From: JBBDXA01 sp040902585
Lineage (GTDB): Bacteria > Planctomycetota > Phycisphaerae > Phycisphaerales > Phycisphaeraceae
DNA length: 64,000 nucleotides
Direction: 5' to 3'
Assembly (NCBI GenBank): GCA_040902585.1
Contig: JBBDXA010000231.1
Location: forward strand, 1-64,000
The position numbers and the translations under genes were made by a program. The first letter of the stretch is position 1; each line of letters begins with the position of its first letter. The notes below the pieces were generated by a model. It saw only the letters and a list, made by a program, of their open reading frames with translations, did no database searches and had not been told where the DNA came from. Below are positions 17,766 to 26,394 of this stretch, one piece after another.

Positions 17766-18005
17766 TTACTCTGTGCGAACAGGTTGGTGTTTGGCAGGGG
17801 CAATTGATTCGCGGGCAGAAAGCCACGCGTTGATTTCATCCACCTTGAAGCGAATCGCGGGCCTGGGGCCATCGCTCAAGACCACCGGCTGGATTTCCGA
17901 TGCACGCAACCACCGTCGCACCGAACTTGGATCGGCATCCAGCTGCTGCGCCAGCGTTTTCAGTGCGACGAACTGACGTGCGGCTTGTGTTTCGGATTCG
18001 TTCAT
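17766..18005 (-). CDS. Excisionase/MerR-like helix-turn-helix protein
   Basis: 79 residues with VALKTLAQQLDADPSSVRRWLRASEIQP, a helix-turn-helix of the excisionase/AlpA type (SSVRRWL recognition helix), followed by the characteristic AIRFKVDEINAWLSAR segment. Such small proteins control integration/excision or start of transcription in mobile elements. Start ATG 18005 has GGAGACAC upstream. It lies in the island operon between the winged-helix gene and the ParB-like gene, 103 bp before the latter's start. Confidence 0.75.
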   Translation of the reverse strand: MNESETQAARQFVALKTLAQQLDADPSSVRRWLRASEIQPVVLSDGPRPAIRFKVDEINAWLSARESIAPAKHQPVRTE

Positions 18006-18125
18006 TGTGAGTGTCTCCGTGAATCAAGCAGTCAGCCTCGAATGCTGACTCTGCTGCAAATACCGATTGTCCAATTCGATCGAGCCGTAGATACAGCGCC
18101 AATGCAGCGCATATAAAAAACTTGC

Positions 18126-18476
18126 CTAATTCATCCTTTGCGGACGCCGCGACTGCGGAATTCGGTAGCCGACTCTTCGCTTTCCTTCGAGTCCGTAGGG
18201 TTTGAGCTGAGGGAGAATGTGCGTCGTCAACGTGCTCTGTTCGATATAAATGTCTCGTTCGCGAAGTGCTTCAATAATCTGCTTGCCGGTCAGTCCCCGA
18301 TGTGCCGGCACGCTGAGAAGTAGCTCATAAACGGTGGCGGCCCTTTGACTGAGCATGGGGAGATCCGCGGCGACACCGGGAGATTGTTCTCTGCCCTCTG
18401 CGGTCGGCTCAGCGGCCAAGTCGCTCTCCACTTTCGTCTCGGTTGTTGATCGTGACTCAGAATTGCGCTGGGGCAT
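18126..18476 (-). CDS. Winged-helix protein (hypothetical)
   Basis: 116 residues. The first 40 are polar and low-complexity; the rest contains a winged-helix-like domain with RAATVYELLLSVPAHRGLTGKQIIEALRERDIYIEQS and a C-terminal GYRIP wing. ATG 18476 is preceded by GAAGGAGGGC, a strong Shine-Dalgarno, and lies 1 bp after the stop of the DUF1580-like gene, so both are translated from one mRNA. Function unknown; DNA binding is inferred from the fold guess. Confidence 0.55.
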   Translation of the reverse strand: MPQRNSESRSTTETKVESDLAAEPTAEGREQSPGVAADLPMLSQRAATVYELLLSVPAHRGLTGKQIIEALRERDIYIEQSTLTTHILPQLKPYGLEGKRRVGYRIPQSRRPQRMN

Positions 18477-18477
18477 G

Positions 18478-18813
18478 TTATATGCCCTCCTTCGCAACAC
18501 GCGCACTCGCCGCAGCAATCGCGCCATCACGCTGCGAGGCAGTGCGGGAGCGGGGAGCCTCCATCGCAGTCGTCGACGCCCCCTCGGCGAAATGTTCCTG
18601 ATCTGCCGAGGCGACCGCTTCAAAAAAATGAAAGTGGTCGTCTTCTGTGGTAAGCAGCTTGCCTCCGACGCGATACAGCTTGAGGTGAACGCGGCGACCA
18701 CCGCGAGTCTTCAGACCCTTGCGGCCCCAGCGCCACAAAGCATTTGGACTTGGACACGGCGCAGGACACAACCGTGCCGCGCATGAAAGTTTGATGAGTT
18801 TTGTAGGGGTCAC
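18478..18813 (-). CDS. DUF1580-like helix-turn-helix protein
   Basis: 111 residues if started at GTG 18813, chosen because the domain begins right after it. The core LIKLSCAARLCPAPCPSPN, ALWRWGRKGLKTRGG, LKLYRVGGKLLTTEDDHFHFF follows the planctomycete DUF1580/HTH pattern in which a 'TLWRW..KG' recognition helix precedes a short wing. The start overlaps an inverted repeat CACTGA-ACTGC-TCAGTG (18811-18827) that could be an autoregulatory operator. DUF1580 genes are often beside integrases in planctomycetes, which fits the recombinase-like gene tail at 19045. The C-terminus is polar. Confidence 0.6.
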   Translation of the reverse strand: MTPTKLIKLSCAARLCPAPCPSPNALWRWGRKGLKTRGGRRVHLKLYRVGGKLLTTEDDHFHFFEAVASADQEHFAEGASTTAMEAPRSRTASQRDGAIAAASARVAKEGI

Positions 18814-18993
18814 TGAACTGCTCAGTGAGCCGCGCGAGATGGCAACATCAATAAAAAAACCCGGCACATCACTCGCGCAGCCGAACCGTAAGGCGTCAGT
18901 TCCACGGGGTTCGGCTCGCGGGATGTCCGGCCGCGAACAAGGCTTGAACTGATCTACTGCTGTAAGGATAGCGAAGGGACCAAGACAGTTCAA

Positions 18994-19553
18994 CAGGTTT
19001 CAGCTTTTTCAATCACACCTTTTGGTTGTGATTCTCTCAAACCATCAACCGACCCTGCGAATGGCTTCGATGGCTTTGGCAATATTGGGTTCGGTGTAAA
19101 CCTGAGTGGGCTTCAACGAACAACAGTAGGCTGACCGTCATCGCGGGCGTGCTAGACAACACCACCGCCGCCCGAATCGCTTGGCCATGATCAGCGGCCT
19201 TCCCGAAAGATCCTAGCCTGATTTCTTGAGATGGGAACTGACACGATTACACCGGAACGACCTGCAATGCAGCCATGTTGCTTGACCCGAATGTTGACCC
19301 TTATTCGGGCAGTTTTCAGGCCAAAATCATCAATAATTCGGGTCAGCCGAATTCTCCGAAGTCACGCTCATTCCATTGCGCCGCCAACGGTTAAAGACAT
19401 ACGATGAACTGACGCAGTCGCCCCGGTCGAGACCCTTTTTTCATTTGCAGGCCGTGCAAACGTTCATATCATCATATTTTTAAGCTAGTTGCGCGCCCAG
19501 TTGACAGGGAGGGGTATAAGCGGGTCTTTCGTTCAGCCCTTAAACACAGGGCT
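18994..19553. other. Island-edge region with palindromes
   Basis: 560 bp without an intact gene. It holds a gene tail on the minus strand (19045-19116), an inverted repeat AATCACA/TGTGATT just after 19005, CCCGAAT...ATTCGGG (19286-19309) and ATTCGG-GTCAG-CCGAAT (19336-19352). The repeated ATTCGGG core at both dyads suggests a recombination or regulatory site at the island end. It also lies downstream of meaB. Confidence 0.4.
19045..19116 (-). pseudogene. Possible tyrosine recombinase C-terminal remnant
   Basis: The minus-strand frame ends LKPTQVYTEPNIAKAIEAI, then RRVG and a stop. This resembles the last residues of planctomycete phage-type integrases, which typically read 'LTTQVYTDPxxLxxxxALxxLP' and include the catalytic tyrosine in VYT. 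The upstream frame (SAYCCS) has no recognisable recombinase core, so only a decayed tail remains. Assignment rests on about 20 residues. Confidence 0.3.
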
Positions 19554-20585
19554 TTACGTATTGATGCGCAAAGGCATGCGATCTGGTTTGGGGAGCGCGA
19601 TGAGGCGGTCTTCCGCTTCCTCCACGTTAATCACCCCCTGCGCGCAAGCGCGTAGGATTTGCTGAGCCGATTCCTGCTCCAGGACCTGATCGATCCGCCG
19701 CGCGATCCTGGCGCGCAGGCGACGAGCCAGGGCCTGCGCAGCGTCTTCGTGCCGTCCGTGTTCGGGTCTCTGCCGCGCGGCGAGCGTTTCGAGCGTGTGC
19801 CACAGGCGATCGATGCCTTCGCCGCCGCGGGCGCTGAGCTGGAGAAACTCGGGGCCGGCGGTGCCGTCATGGGAGGGCGCATTCAGCGCGATGGCGGCGC
19901 GGATGGTCGCGGCGGTGCGCGGGGTGCCGGGCAGGTCGGCCTTGTTAAGCACGATCATGTCGGCCCACTCGGCGATGCCGGCTTTGTCCCACTGCACGTC
20001 ATCGCCGGTCTCCGGCGATGACACGAGTACAAGCAGCCGGCACAGGCTGCGTGCGGCTATCTGGTCCTGGCCCGTGCCGATCGATTCCAGGAGGATCACG
20101 TCGAAGCCGAAGCGATCGAGAAGTTCGATCACATCGGCCGCCGCGCCGGCCACGCCGCCGCTGCTGTCGTCACCCGGGCGCGTGGAGATGCTGCGGATGA
20201 AGGGCGGGTCCGCGGCGCTGTTGGAGTCATCCGTCTGCATGCGCACGCGGTCGCCCAGCAGCGCCCCGCCGGTGCGCGCGCTGGAAGGATCGCACGCCAG
20301 CACCGCGATGCGCTTGCCTATGTCGAGCACGTGGCGCAAGAGCGCGCCGATGAGCGTGCTCTTGCCCGCGCCGGCCGCGCCGGTGATGCCGATCGTGAGG
20401 GCGGGCGAGGTTGCCGGCGGAAGCTGCGCGAAGATCGCCGCCGCGTCCTGGCCTTCATCGATGCGGCTGATGAGGCGCGCCAAGGCGCGACGGTCGCGCC
20501 GCTGGAATGCCCGCGCGAGTGCGTCAGGTGCGCCGCGGGCGTCCATCGCCTCGGAGGCGTCAAGTTGAGCCGGTGTGTTCCTCAT
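19554..20585 (-). CDS. meaB: MeaB-like G-protein chaperone of acyl-CoA mutase
   Basis: 343 residues of the MeaB/ArgK GTPase family. The P-loop is GITGAAGAGKSTLIGALLRH; the switch and specificity regions include AVLACDPSS, RMQTDDSN and VLNKADLPGT (NKxD). These proteins gate cobalamin loading and protect B12-dependent acyl-CoA mutases. The start ATG at 20585 overlaps the end of the small mutase subunit by 26 bp, so the genes are translationally coupled. It is the last gene of the thiolase-mutase-MeaB operon. Confidence 0.9.
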   Translation of the reverse strand: MRNTPAQLDASEAMDARGAPDALARAFQRRDRRALARLISRIDEGQDAAAIFAQLPPATSPALTIGITGAAGAGKSTLIGALLRHVLDIGKRIAVLACDPSSARTGGALLGDRVRMQTDDSNSAADPPFIRSISTRPGDDSSGGVAGAAADVIELLDRFGFDVILLESIGTGQDQIAARSLCRLLVLVSSPETGDDVQWDKAGIAEWADMIVLNKADLPGTPRTAATIRAAIALNAPSHDGTAGPEFLQLSARGGEGIDRLWHTLETLAARQRPEHGRHEDAAQALARRLRARIARRIDQVLEQESAQQILRACAQGVINVEEAEDRLIALPKPDRMPLRINT

Positions 20586-20991
20586 GACTGGCTCGGGTTT
20601 GCGCCAAGTCCGTGACGCGCTGAATGATTTCCTGCGCCGGTGTGCCGGGGCCGAAGACTGCCGCGACGCCCATGCGGTTCAGCTGGGGCACATCATCGTC
20701 CGGTATGCTCCCGCCGAGGATCAAGGGGATATCGTCGCAGCCCTCGGCCTTCATCGCCTCCAGCAACTTGGGCAGCAACGTCATGTGCGCGCCCGAAAGC
20801 AGGCTGACGCCGATGACGTCGGCATCCTCCTCCAGCGCGATGCGGGCGACGCCGCCGGGCGTGGGCCACAGGCCCGTGTAGATCACCTCCATGCCCGCGT
20901 CGCGCAGAATGCGGGCCACCACGCGGATGCCGCGGTCATGCCCATCCAACCCGAGCTTGGCCAGCACAACACGGATGCGATACTGTCTCAT
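20560..20991 (-). CDS. icmB: Acyl-CoA mutase small, B12-binding subunit
   Basis: 142 residues from ATG 20991, which follows AAAGGAGTGATCCC. The B12-binding Rossmann fold is clear: LGLDGHDRG is the DxHxxG motif whose His coordinates cobalt, followed by VIYTGLWPTPGGVAR and DVIGVSLLSGAHMTLLPKL and LGGSIPDDD. A free-standing small subunit next to a mutase large chain is the IcmA/IcmB arrangement, whereas most methylmalonyl-CoA mutases carry this domain fused. It assembles with the product of the gene at 21039-22676. Confidence 0.85.
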   Translation of the reverse strand: MRQYRIRVVLAKLGLDGHDRGIRVVARILRDAGMEVIYTGLWPTPGGVARIALEEDADVIGVSLLSGAHMTLLPKLLEAMKAEGCDDIPLILGGSIPDDDVPQLNRMGVAAVFGPGTPAQEIIQRVTDLAQTRASHEEHTGST

Positions 20992-21038
20992 GGGATCACT
21001 CCTTTCGCTTTCGTGGTGTCTCATACACCACGCAATGG

Positions 21039-22676
21039 TCACCAACCGCTACGGGCCCGGAAAGCGCCGAACACCTCGCGCATCGCGCCCATTGCCTCGC
21101 CGACCGTCACGCGCCGGTGGGCCGCCTCCAGCAGGATCGGCATCAGGTTGTTGCCCGCGCGGGCGGCCTCGCCGATCGCGTCCAGCGATTGTTTCACCTG
21201 TTTCGCGTCGCGCCGGGCGCGCAACCGTTCGAGCCGGGCGACCTGCTGCGACTCCACGTGCGGCTCCACGCGGTGCAGTTCGATCGGCGGCTCATGTTCC
21301 TCTACGAACGCGTTGACGCCGACCACGAGCCGCTCGCCTCCATCCACCTCGCGCTGGTATCGGGCCGAAGCCTCGGCGATCCGCGCGCGGAAGTAGCCCG
21401 CCTCGATCGCGGGCTCCATGCCGCCGACCTCGCCGATCTCGCGGAAGATCGCCTCCGCTTCCGCTTCCAGCTCGTTCGTCAGCGACTCCACGAGATAGCT
21501 GCCGCCCAGCGGGTCGGCCGAGCGCGCCACGCCTGTCTCGTGCGCCAGCACCTGCTGCGTGCGCAGCGCCAGCGTCGCGGCGTGTTCGCTCGGCAGCGCG
21601 AGCGTCTCGTCCATGCTGTTGGTGTGCAGCGACTGGCAACCGCCCAGCACCGCCGCCATTGCCTGGTACGCCACACGGATCAGGTTCACCTGTGGCTGCT
21701 GGGCCTGCAACGAACAACCGGCGGTCTGCGCGTGGAACCGCAACTTGCAGGAGCGATCGTCCTTGGTGCCGTAGCGATCCCGCATGTGCCTGGCCCAGAT
21801 GCGCCGGGCCGCGCGATACTTGGCGATTTCCTCGAAGAACTCATTGTGCGCGTTGAAGAAGAACGACAGGCGCGGCGCGAAGGCATCGACCTCAAGCCCG
21901 CGCTTGAGCGTCTCCTGGACATAATGAAATCCGTCCGCCAGCGTGTACGCCAACTCCTGCCCCGCGGTCGAGCCAGCCTCGCGGATGTGGTAACCGGAGA
22001 TCGACACCGGGTTCCACTGCGGCACATAACGGGCGCAGTACTCGATCACGTCGACCACGAGCCCGACCGATGGCACCGGCGGGAAGACGAACTCGTTTTG
22101 AGCGTGAAACTCCTTGAGGATGTCGTTCTGGATCGTGCCGCGAAGATCTTCGAAGGCGACACCCTGTTCCTGCGCCACGGCCAGGTAATACGCCATGAGG
22201 ATCGCGGCCGGCGCATTGATCGTCATCGACGTCGATACGTTTGCCAGGTCGATGCCTTCGAAGAGGTCGAGCATGTCGTCGAGCGAGTCGATTGCGACGC
22301 CGAGCCGACCGACCTCGCCGGCGCTACGGGGGTCGTCGGAATCCAGGCCCATGAGCGTGGGCATGTCGAAGGCGACGGAAAGACCAGTCTGGCCTTTGTG
22401 AAGGAGGAAGTGAAACCGCTGGTTGGTCTGTCCCGCCGAGCCGAAGCCGGCAAACTGGCGCATGGTCCAGAACCGGCCGCGATACATCGATTCGTGAACG
22501 CCGCGGGTAAATGGGAATGTGCCGGGCGCGCCAACCTGACGGTCCGCGTCAAGTCCGTTCAGGTGTGCCGCCGTATAGGCCGTTGCCAGCCGCCGGCCGC
22601 TGATGGTGGTGTCGCCCGCGCCGGTGGGTGCCGGCTTTCGGTTCGCATCCGTCGGGATGGTTCCGTGAGAGGTCAT
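21039..22676 (-). CDS. icmA: Methylmalonyl-CoA mutase family large subunit, probably isobutyryl-CoA mutase
   Basis: 545 residues, catalytic TIM barrel of a B12 mutase lacking the C-terminal B12 domain (supplied by the next gene). Catalytic His is in SGYHIREAG (H230). The substrate-discriminating positions are Phe75 (RQFAGFG) and Gln193 (HAQNEFVFP), where methylmalonyl-CoA mutases have Tyr89 and Arg207; Phe and Gln are the isobutyryl-CoA mutase residues, and the stretch FDMPTLMGLDSDDPRS also resembles IcmA. This would interconvert isobutyryl- and butyryl-CoA. It lies 19 bp after a thiolase gene and near BCKDH and leucine dehydrogenase, consistent with valine catabolism. Generic databases may label it methylmalonyl-CoA mutase. 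Confidence 0.8.
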   Translation of the reverse strand: MTSHGTIPTDANRKPAPTGAGDTTISGRRLATAYTAAHLNGLDADRQVGAPGTFPFTRGVHESMYRGRFWTMRQFAGFGSAGQTNQRFHFLLHKGQTGLSVAFDMPTLMGLDSDDPRSAGEVGRLGVAIDSLDDMLDLFEGIDLANVSTSMTINAPAAILMAYYLAVAQEQGVAFEDLRGTIQNDILKEFHAQNEFVFPPVPSVGLVVDVIEYCARYVPQWNPVSISGYHIREAGSTAGQELAYTLADGFHYVQETLKRGLEVDAFAPRLSFFFNAHNEFFEEIAKYRAARRIWARHMRDRYGTKDDRSCKLRFHAQTAGCSLQAQQPQVNLIRVAYQAMAAVLGGCQSLHTNSMDETLALPSEHAATLALRTQQVLAHETGVARSADPLGGSYLVESLTNELEAEAEAIFREIGEVGGMEPAIEAGYFRARIAEASARYQREVDGGERLVVGVNAFVEEHEPPIELHRVEPHVESQQVARLERLRARRDAKQVKQSLDAIGEAARAGNNLMPILLEAAHRRVTVGEAMGAMREVFGAFRARSGW

Positions 22677-22695
22677 GCTCGTTCTCTCTGTGTCG

Positions 22696-23883
22696 TCAGT
22701 CGTTGTCCTCCCGCTGGACGATCATGGCCACGGCATTACCGCCGCCCAGGCAAAGCGTCGCGAGTCCGCGCCTTGCATCGCGTTGCCGCATCGCATGAAG
22801 CAGCGTAACGAGAACCCGCGCTCCGCTGGCGCCGATCGGATGTCCCAGCGCGATCGCGCCGCCGTGGACATTGACCTTCTCGTGCGGCAGCTCCAGTCCC
22901 CGCAGGCACGCCAGCATTTGTGATGCGAACGCTTCGTTGATTTCGAAGAGATCGATCTCCTGTAGGTTGAGTCGCGCCTTTTCGAGCACACGGCGCACCG
23001 CGTCGATGGGGGCAAAGAACAAATCGCTCGGCTCGACGCCGGCGGTCGCGGACGCGACGATCCGCGCCAGCGGCTTTCGATCCAGCTTGCGAGCATACGC
23101 GGCCGAGGTGACGACCAGCGCCGCCGCGCCGTCGCTGAGCAGCGACGCATTGCCCGCTGTCACCGTGCCGTCACTCTGAAACACCGGCTTGAGCGTGGCG
23201 AGTTTTGCTTCCGTCGTGTCCCGCCGCGGGCCTTCATCGGTCGTAACCAACTCCCCGTTCCCGCTGACTGAGACAGGCACCACTTCGTCGGCGAACGCGC
23301 CGGAGTCGATCGCGGCGGCGGCGCGCCTTTGACTTTCGGCGGCATAGGCGTCCTGCTCCGGGCGAGTTACCTCGGCCTTTCGCGCCGTGTACTCGGCATG
23401 AACCCCCATATGGCAGTCTCCAAAAGCACAGACGAGGCCGTCGTGAAGCATCGCGTCCACGACCTGCTGGTCCCCCAGTTTCCACCCCTGGCGCACACCC
23501 CTGAGCAGGTGCGGCGCGCGAGACATGCTCTCCATGCCGCCCGCGACAACGACGGTTGCTTCGCCCGCCCGCACGGCCTGCGCGGCCAGCATCACCGCTT
23601 CAAGCCCCGAGCCGCAGACTTTGTTGACCGTCAACGCCGAAACAGTTGGCGGCAGTCCGGCCGCCAGCGCCGCTTGCCGCGCGGGTGCCTGGCCGACGCC
23701 CGCCTGAAGCACGTTGCCCATGATGACATCATCCACCGCGCCCGCGTCAACGCCGGCGCGACGAAGCGCGGCACCGATCACATCCGCGCCGAGTTGCGGG
23801 GCTGTTTGCGATGACAAACTCCCCAATAATTTTCCAATGGGTGTGCGACAGGCCGACAGGATGACGGCTGCTTCCTTAGGCAC
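22696..23883 (-). CDS. Acetyl-CoA C-acyltransferase (thiolase)
   Basis: 395 residues, full-length thiolase. The active sites are seen: nucleophilic Cys in VNKVCGSGLEAV, His in GGAIALGHPIGASG and the second Cys in TLCLGGGNAV. Thiolases cleave 3-ketoacyl-CoA with CoA, or condense acetyl-CoA. The gene is 19 bp upstream of the mutase and the presumed first gene of the operon thiolase-icmA-icmB-meaB. Its role is probably downstream of butyryl-CoA oxidation, giving acetyl-CoA; direction cannot be read from sequence. Confidence 0.9.
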   Translation of the reverse strand: MPKEAAVILSACRTPIGKLLGSLSSQTAPQLGADVIGAALRRAGVDAGAVDDVIMGNVLQAGVGQAPARQAALAAGLPPTVSALTVNKVCGSGLEAVMLAAQAVRAGEATVVVAGGMESMSRAPHLLRGVRQGWKLGDQQVVDAMLHDGLVCAFGDCHMGVHAEYTARKAEVTRPEQDAYAAESQRRAAAAIDSGAFADEVVPVSVSGNGELVTTDEGPRRDTTEAKLATLKPVFQSDGTVTAGNASLLSDGAAALVVTSAAYARKLDRKPLARIVASATAGVEPSDLFFAPIDAVRRVLEKARLNLQEIDLFEINEAFASQMLACLRGLELPHEKVNVHGGAIALGHPIGASGARVLVTLLHAMRQRDARRGLATLCLGGGNAVAMIVQREDND

Positions 23884-23985
23884 TTTTCATCCGCCTTTCC
23901 AATAATTCTAGGCGTCATCTCCGAGAGTTCTCGGCCCTAGAATGACCTGCGAGGCATGCAAGCCCATGTGCGATGGAGTGACGAT

Positions 23986-24837
23986 ATGCCCATCATGCTC
24001 GGCGATATTAAACTCCAGGTGATCAGCGGGGGGCGCTTCAGGCTTGACGGCGGCGCGATGTTCGGGCTCGTGCCCAAGCCGCTGTGGGAACGCAAGGTCG
24101 CGCCGGACGCACGCAACCGCATCCCGCTGGACACCAACTGCCTGCTGGCGCGGGTCGGTGGTCGCACCGTCCTGATTGACTCGGGTTTCGGCACGAAGCT
24201 CACCGACAAGCAGAGCGAGATATACGATGTGAATGAGCGCGATGCGCTCGCCTCTCACCTTGCCGGCGCGGGTGTGACACCCGGCAACATCGACTTGGTG
24301 GTGCTGACGCATTTGCATTTCGACCATGCCGGCGGCTGCACGCGACGGAACGACGCCGGTGAACTGACGGTCACGTTTCCCCATGCAAGGCACGTCGTAC
24401 AGGCTCGCGAGTGGCAAGACGCCGCCGGCGACGCGCCTGAACTTCGTGGCACCTACGAGAAGGAACATTTCGTGCCGTTGCACGACGCGGGACTGCTCGA
24501 CACGATCGAAGGCGACAGGGAACTGTTGCCCGGTCTTAGCGTTCGGCTGACCAACGGCCACACGGGCGGGCACCAGGCCATCATCCTGGGCCACGGCGAC
24601 CGACGGGCGATCTACCTAGGCGACCTGTGTCCGACCACGGCACACCTGCGGACGTTCTGGTCGATGGGCTACGACCAGTTCCCGCTCGCGCAACGGCGCA
24701 GCAAGCTCGCAGTGCTGGGCGAGGCGGCTGACAAGGGCTGGCTCGTCATCTTTGATCACGATCCGAAGGTGAGAGCCGCGTACCTGCGACGTGACTCGCG
24801 CGAAGAATTCGTGGTGAGGGAATTCGTCACGCTGTGA
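23986..24837 (+). CDS. Metallo-beta-lactamase-fold hydrolase
   Basis: About 283 residues from ATG 23986, which has GGAG seven bases upstream. The metal-binding motif THLHFDHAGG (HxHxDH) is clear, preceded by a conserved Asp loop (LIDSGFGTKL); further His/Asp ligands are NGHTGGHQ and YLGDLCP, with a final DHDP near the C-terminus. The family covers lactonases, glyoxalases and arylsulfatases; specificity unknown. It is divergent from the thiolase operon and convergent with prpD, with a hairpin between the stops. Confidence 0.8.
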   Translation: MPIMLGDIKLQVISGGRFRLDGGAMFGLVPKPLWERKVAPDARNRIPLDTNCLLARVGGRTVLIDSGFGTKLTDKQSEIYDVNERDALASHLAGAGVTPGNIDLVVLTHLHFDHAGGCTRRNDAGELTVTFPHARHVVQAREWQDAAGDAPELRGTYEKEHFVPLHDAGLLDTIEGDRELLPGLSVRLTNGHTGGHQAIILGHGDRRAIYLGDLCPTTAHLRTFWSMGYDQFPLAQRRSKLAVLGEAADKGWLVIFDHDPKVRAAYLRRDSREEFVVREFVTL

Positions 24838-24853
24838 TGGGTGATGCAGGCCC

Positions 24854-24897
24854 GATGGCTCGACATGCCAAGCCCGATGGCGAGTCCGCGAGCCATC
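24854..24897. repeat. REP-like hairpin between convergent genes
   Basis: GATGGCTCG (24854-24862) and CGAGCCATC (24889-24897) are a perfect 9-bp inverted repeat. The unit between them contains CAAGCCCGATGGCGAGTC (24869-24886), identical to the left arm of the larger element at 59106-59206. It may serve as a bidirectional terminator for the MBL and prpD genes, and identifies the sequence as a dispersed repeat family. Confidence 0.55.
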
Positions 24898-24942
24898 AGG
24901 TATCGAACGCCCACGGCCGCCGGATACCCCGACGCGAACCGT

Positions 24943-26394
24943 TCATCTCGTTACGAAGGCGTCCACAAAGGCCTCCACCGGCATGCGATCAAGCGCGGCA
25001 TGATCCTCAAACAGATCGAGGAGCCGCGAGCACCGCTCGTCATCGAACCGCGTCGCGATGCTCGCGCGGAATTTCTCCTTCAGCAGCGGCTTCGCCTCCT
25101 CCCTTCGCCGGCGATGACCGATCGGATACTCCACCTCCACTCGCGGCGATGTGCTGCCGTCCTTGAACACGACCTGCACCGCGTTGGCAATCGAACGCTT
25201 CCCCGGATCGAGGTAATCGCGCGAGTAGCGCGGTTCCTCCTTGACGATCAATTTCGCGCGCAGGGCGTCGATGCGCGGGTCGGCGGCTGCGGCGTCTTCG
25301 TAATGCCCCGCCGTGAGCGTGCCGTGAATCAACGCGATTGCCGTCATGTACTGAAGACAATGATCGCGGTCGGCCGGGTTGTGCAGCGGTCCGGTCTTGC
25401 TGATGATCCGCACCGCCGACTCCTGCGTGTCGACGAATACGGTCTCGATCGCGTCGAGCCGATCGCGCACCAGTGGGTGAAGTACGAGCGCTGCTTCGAC
25501 GGCGGTCTGGGCGTGAAACTCGGCGGGAGACGCGACTTTGAACAGGATGTTCTCCATCACGTAGCTGCCCAGCGGCACATCGATCACGACCGGACGGCCC
25601 CGCATCAACACGTCACAGAAGCCCCAGCGCGGGGCCGACAGTGCCGAGGGATAACCCATCTCGCCCGCGAGCGTGACCAGCGCCAAGCGCACGCCCCGAC
25701 TGGTCGCGTCGCCGGCGGCCCAGCTCTTGCGCGGTCCGGCGTTGGGCGCGTGGCGATAGGTCCGCAGCGCGCCGCCGTCGAGCCATGCCTGTGACAAGGC
25801 ATCGATCACCTGTCGTTTCGATCCGCCCAGGAGGCGCGTGACCACCGCGGTCGTCGCGATGCGCACGAGGATGACGTGATCGAGCCCGACGCGGTTGAAG
25901 GCGTTCTCCAATGCCAGGATGCCTTGGATCTCGTACCCCTTGATCATGGCGGTGAGCACGTCGCGCATCGAAAGCGATTCGACTCCCATCGCCGCGCCGC
26001 GCCGGCTCAGGTAGTCGGCCGTCATCAGGATGCCGCCGAGGTTATCCGATGGGTGGCCCCACTCAGCGGCGAGCCAGGTGTCGTTGTAATCAAGCCAGCG
26101 GATCATCGCGCCGAGGTTGAACGCGGCTTGCACAGGATCGAGCTCGAACGACGTGCCCGGCACGCGCGCTCCGCCCGTCATCGTTGCGCCTTGGACAACC
26201 GGACCCAGCAGCTTCGTGCATGCGGGATAGTTGAGCGCGAGCATGGCGCAGCCGAGGCTGTCCATCAGGCAGACGCGGGCCGCGGCAAACGCTTCCTCGC
26301 TTTCGATCCCGCCATCGACGACATAGTCGGCGATGTTCACGAGCAGGCGGTCCGGCGGCGGACGATCGGCCGAGGGTGTGTGCGACATGGTCAC
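24943..26394 (-). CDS. prpD: 2-Methylcitrate dehydratase, MmgE/PrpD family
   Basis: 483 residues of the MmgE/PrpD family. Typical features are DSLGCAMLALNYPAC near the N-terminus, WLDYNDTWLAAEWGHPSDN (the Asn-Asp-Thr conserved motif), GYEIQGILAL and a conserved C-terminal domain with RVEVEYPIGHRRR. PrpD dehydrates 2-methylcitrate to cis-aconitate-type product. Its ATG at 26394 overlaps the stop of prpC (26391) by 4 bp (ATGA), so translation is coupled. It is the last gene in prpBCD. Confidence 0.88.
   Translation of the reverse strand: MTMSHTPSADRPPPDRLLVNIADYVVDGGIESEEAFAAARVCLMDSLGCAMLALNYPACTKLLGPVVQGATMTGGARVPGTSFELDPVQAAFNLGAMIRWLDYNDTWLAAEWGHPSDNLGGILMTADYLSRRGAAMGVESLSMRDVLTAMIKGYEIQGILALENAFNRVGLDHVILVRIATTAVVTRLLGGSKRQVIDALSQAWLDGGALRTYRHAPNAGPRKSWAAGDATSRGVRLALVTLAGEMGYPSALSAPRWGFCDVLMRGRPVVIDVPLGSYVMENILFKVASPAEFHAQTAVEAALVLHPLVRDRLDAIETVFVDTQESAVRIISKTGPLHNPADRDHCLQYMTAIALIHGTLTAGHYEDAAAADPRIDALRAKLIVKEEPRYSRDYLDPGKRSIANAVQVVFKDGSTSPRVEVEYPIGHRRRREEAKPLLKEKFRASIATRFDDERCSRLLDLFEDHAALDRMPVEAFVDAFVTR

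Noticed and set aside
21117..22808. Long plus-strand frame of 563 codons
   Set aside because: Antisense to the acyl-CoA mutase large subunit; composition bias only.
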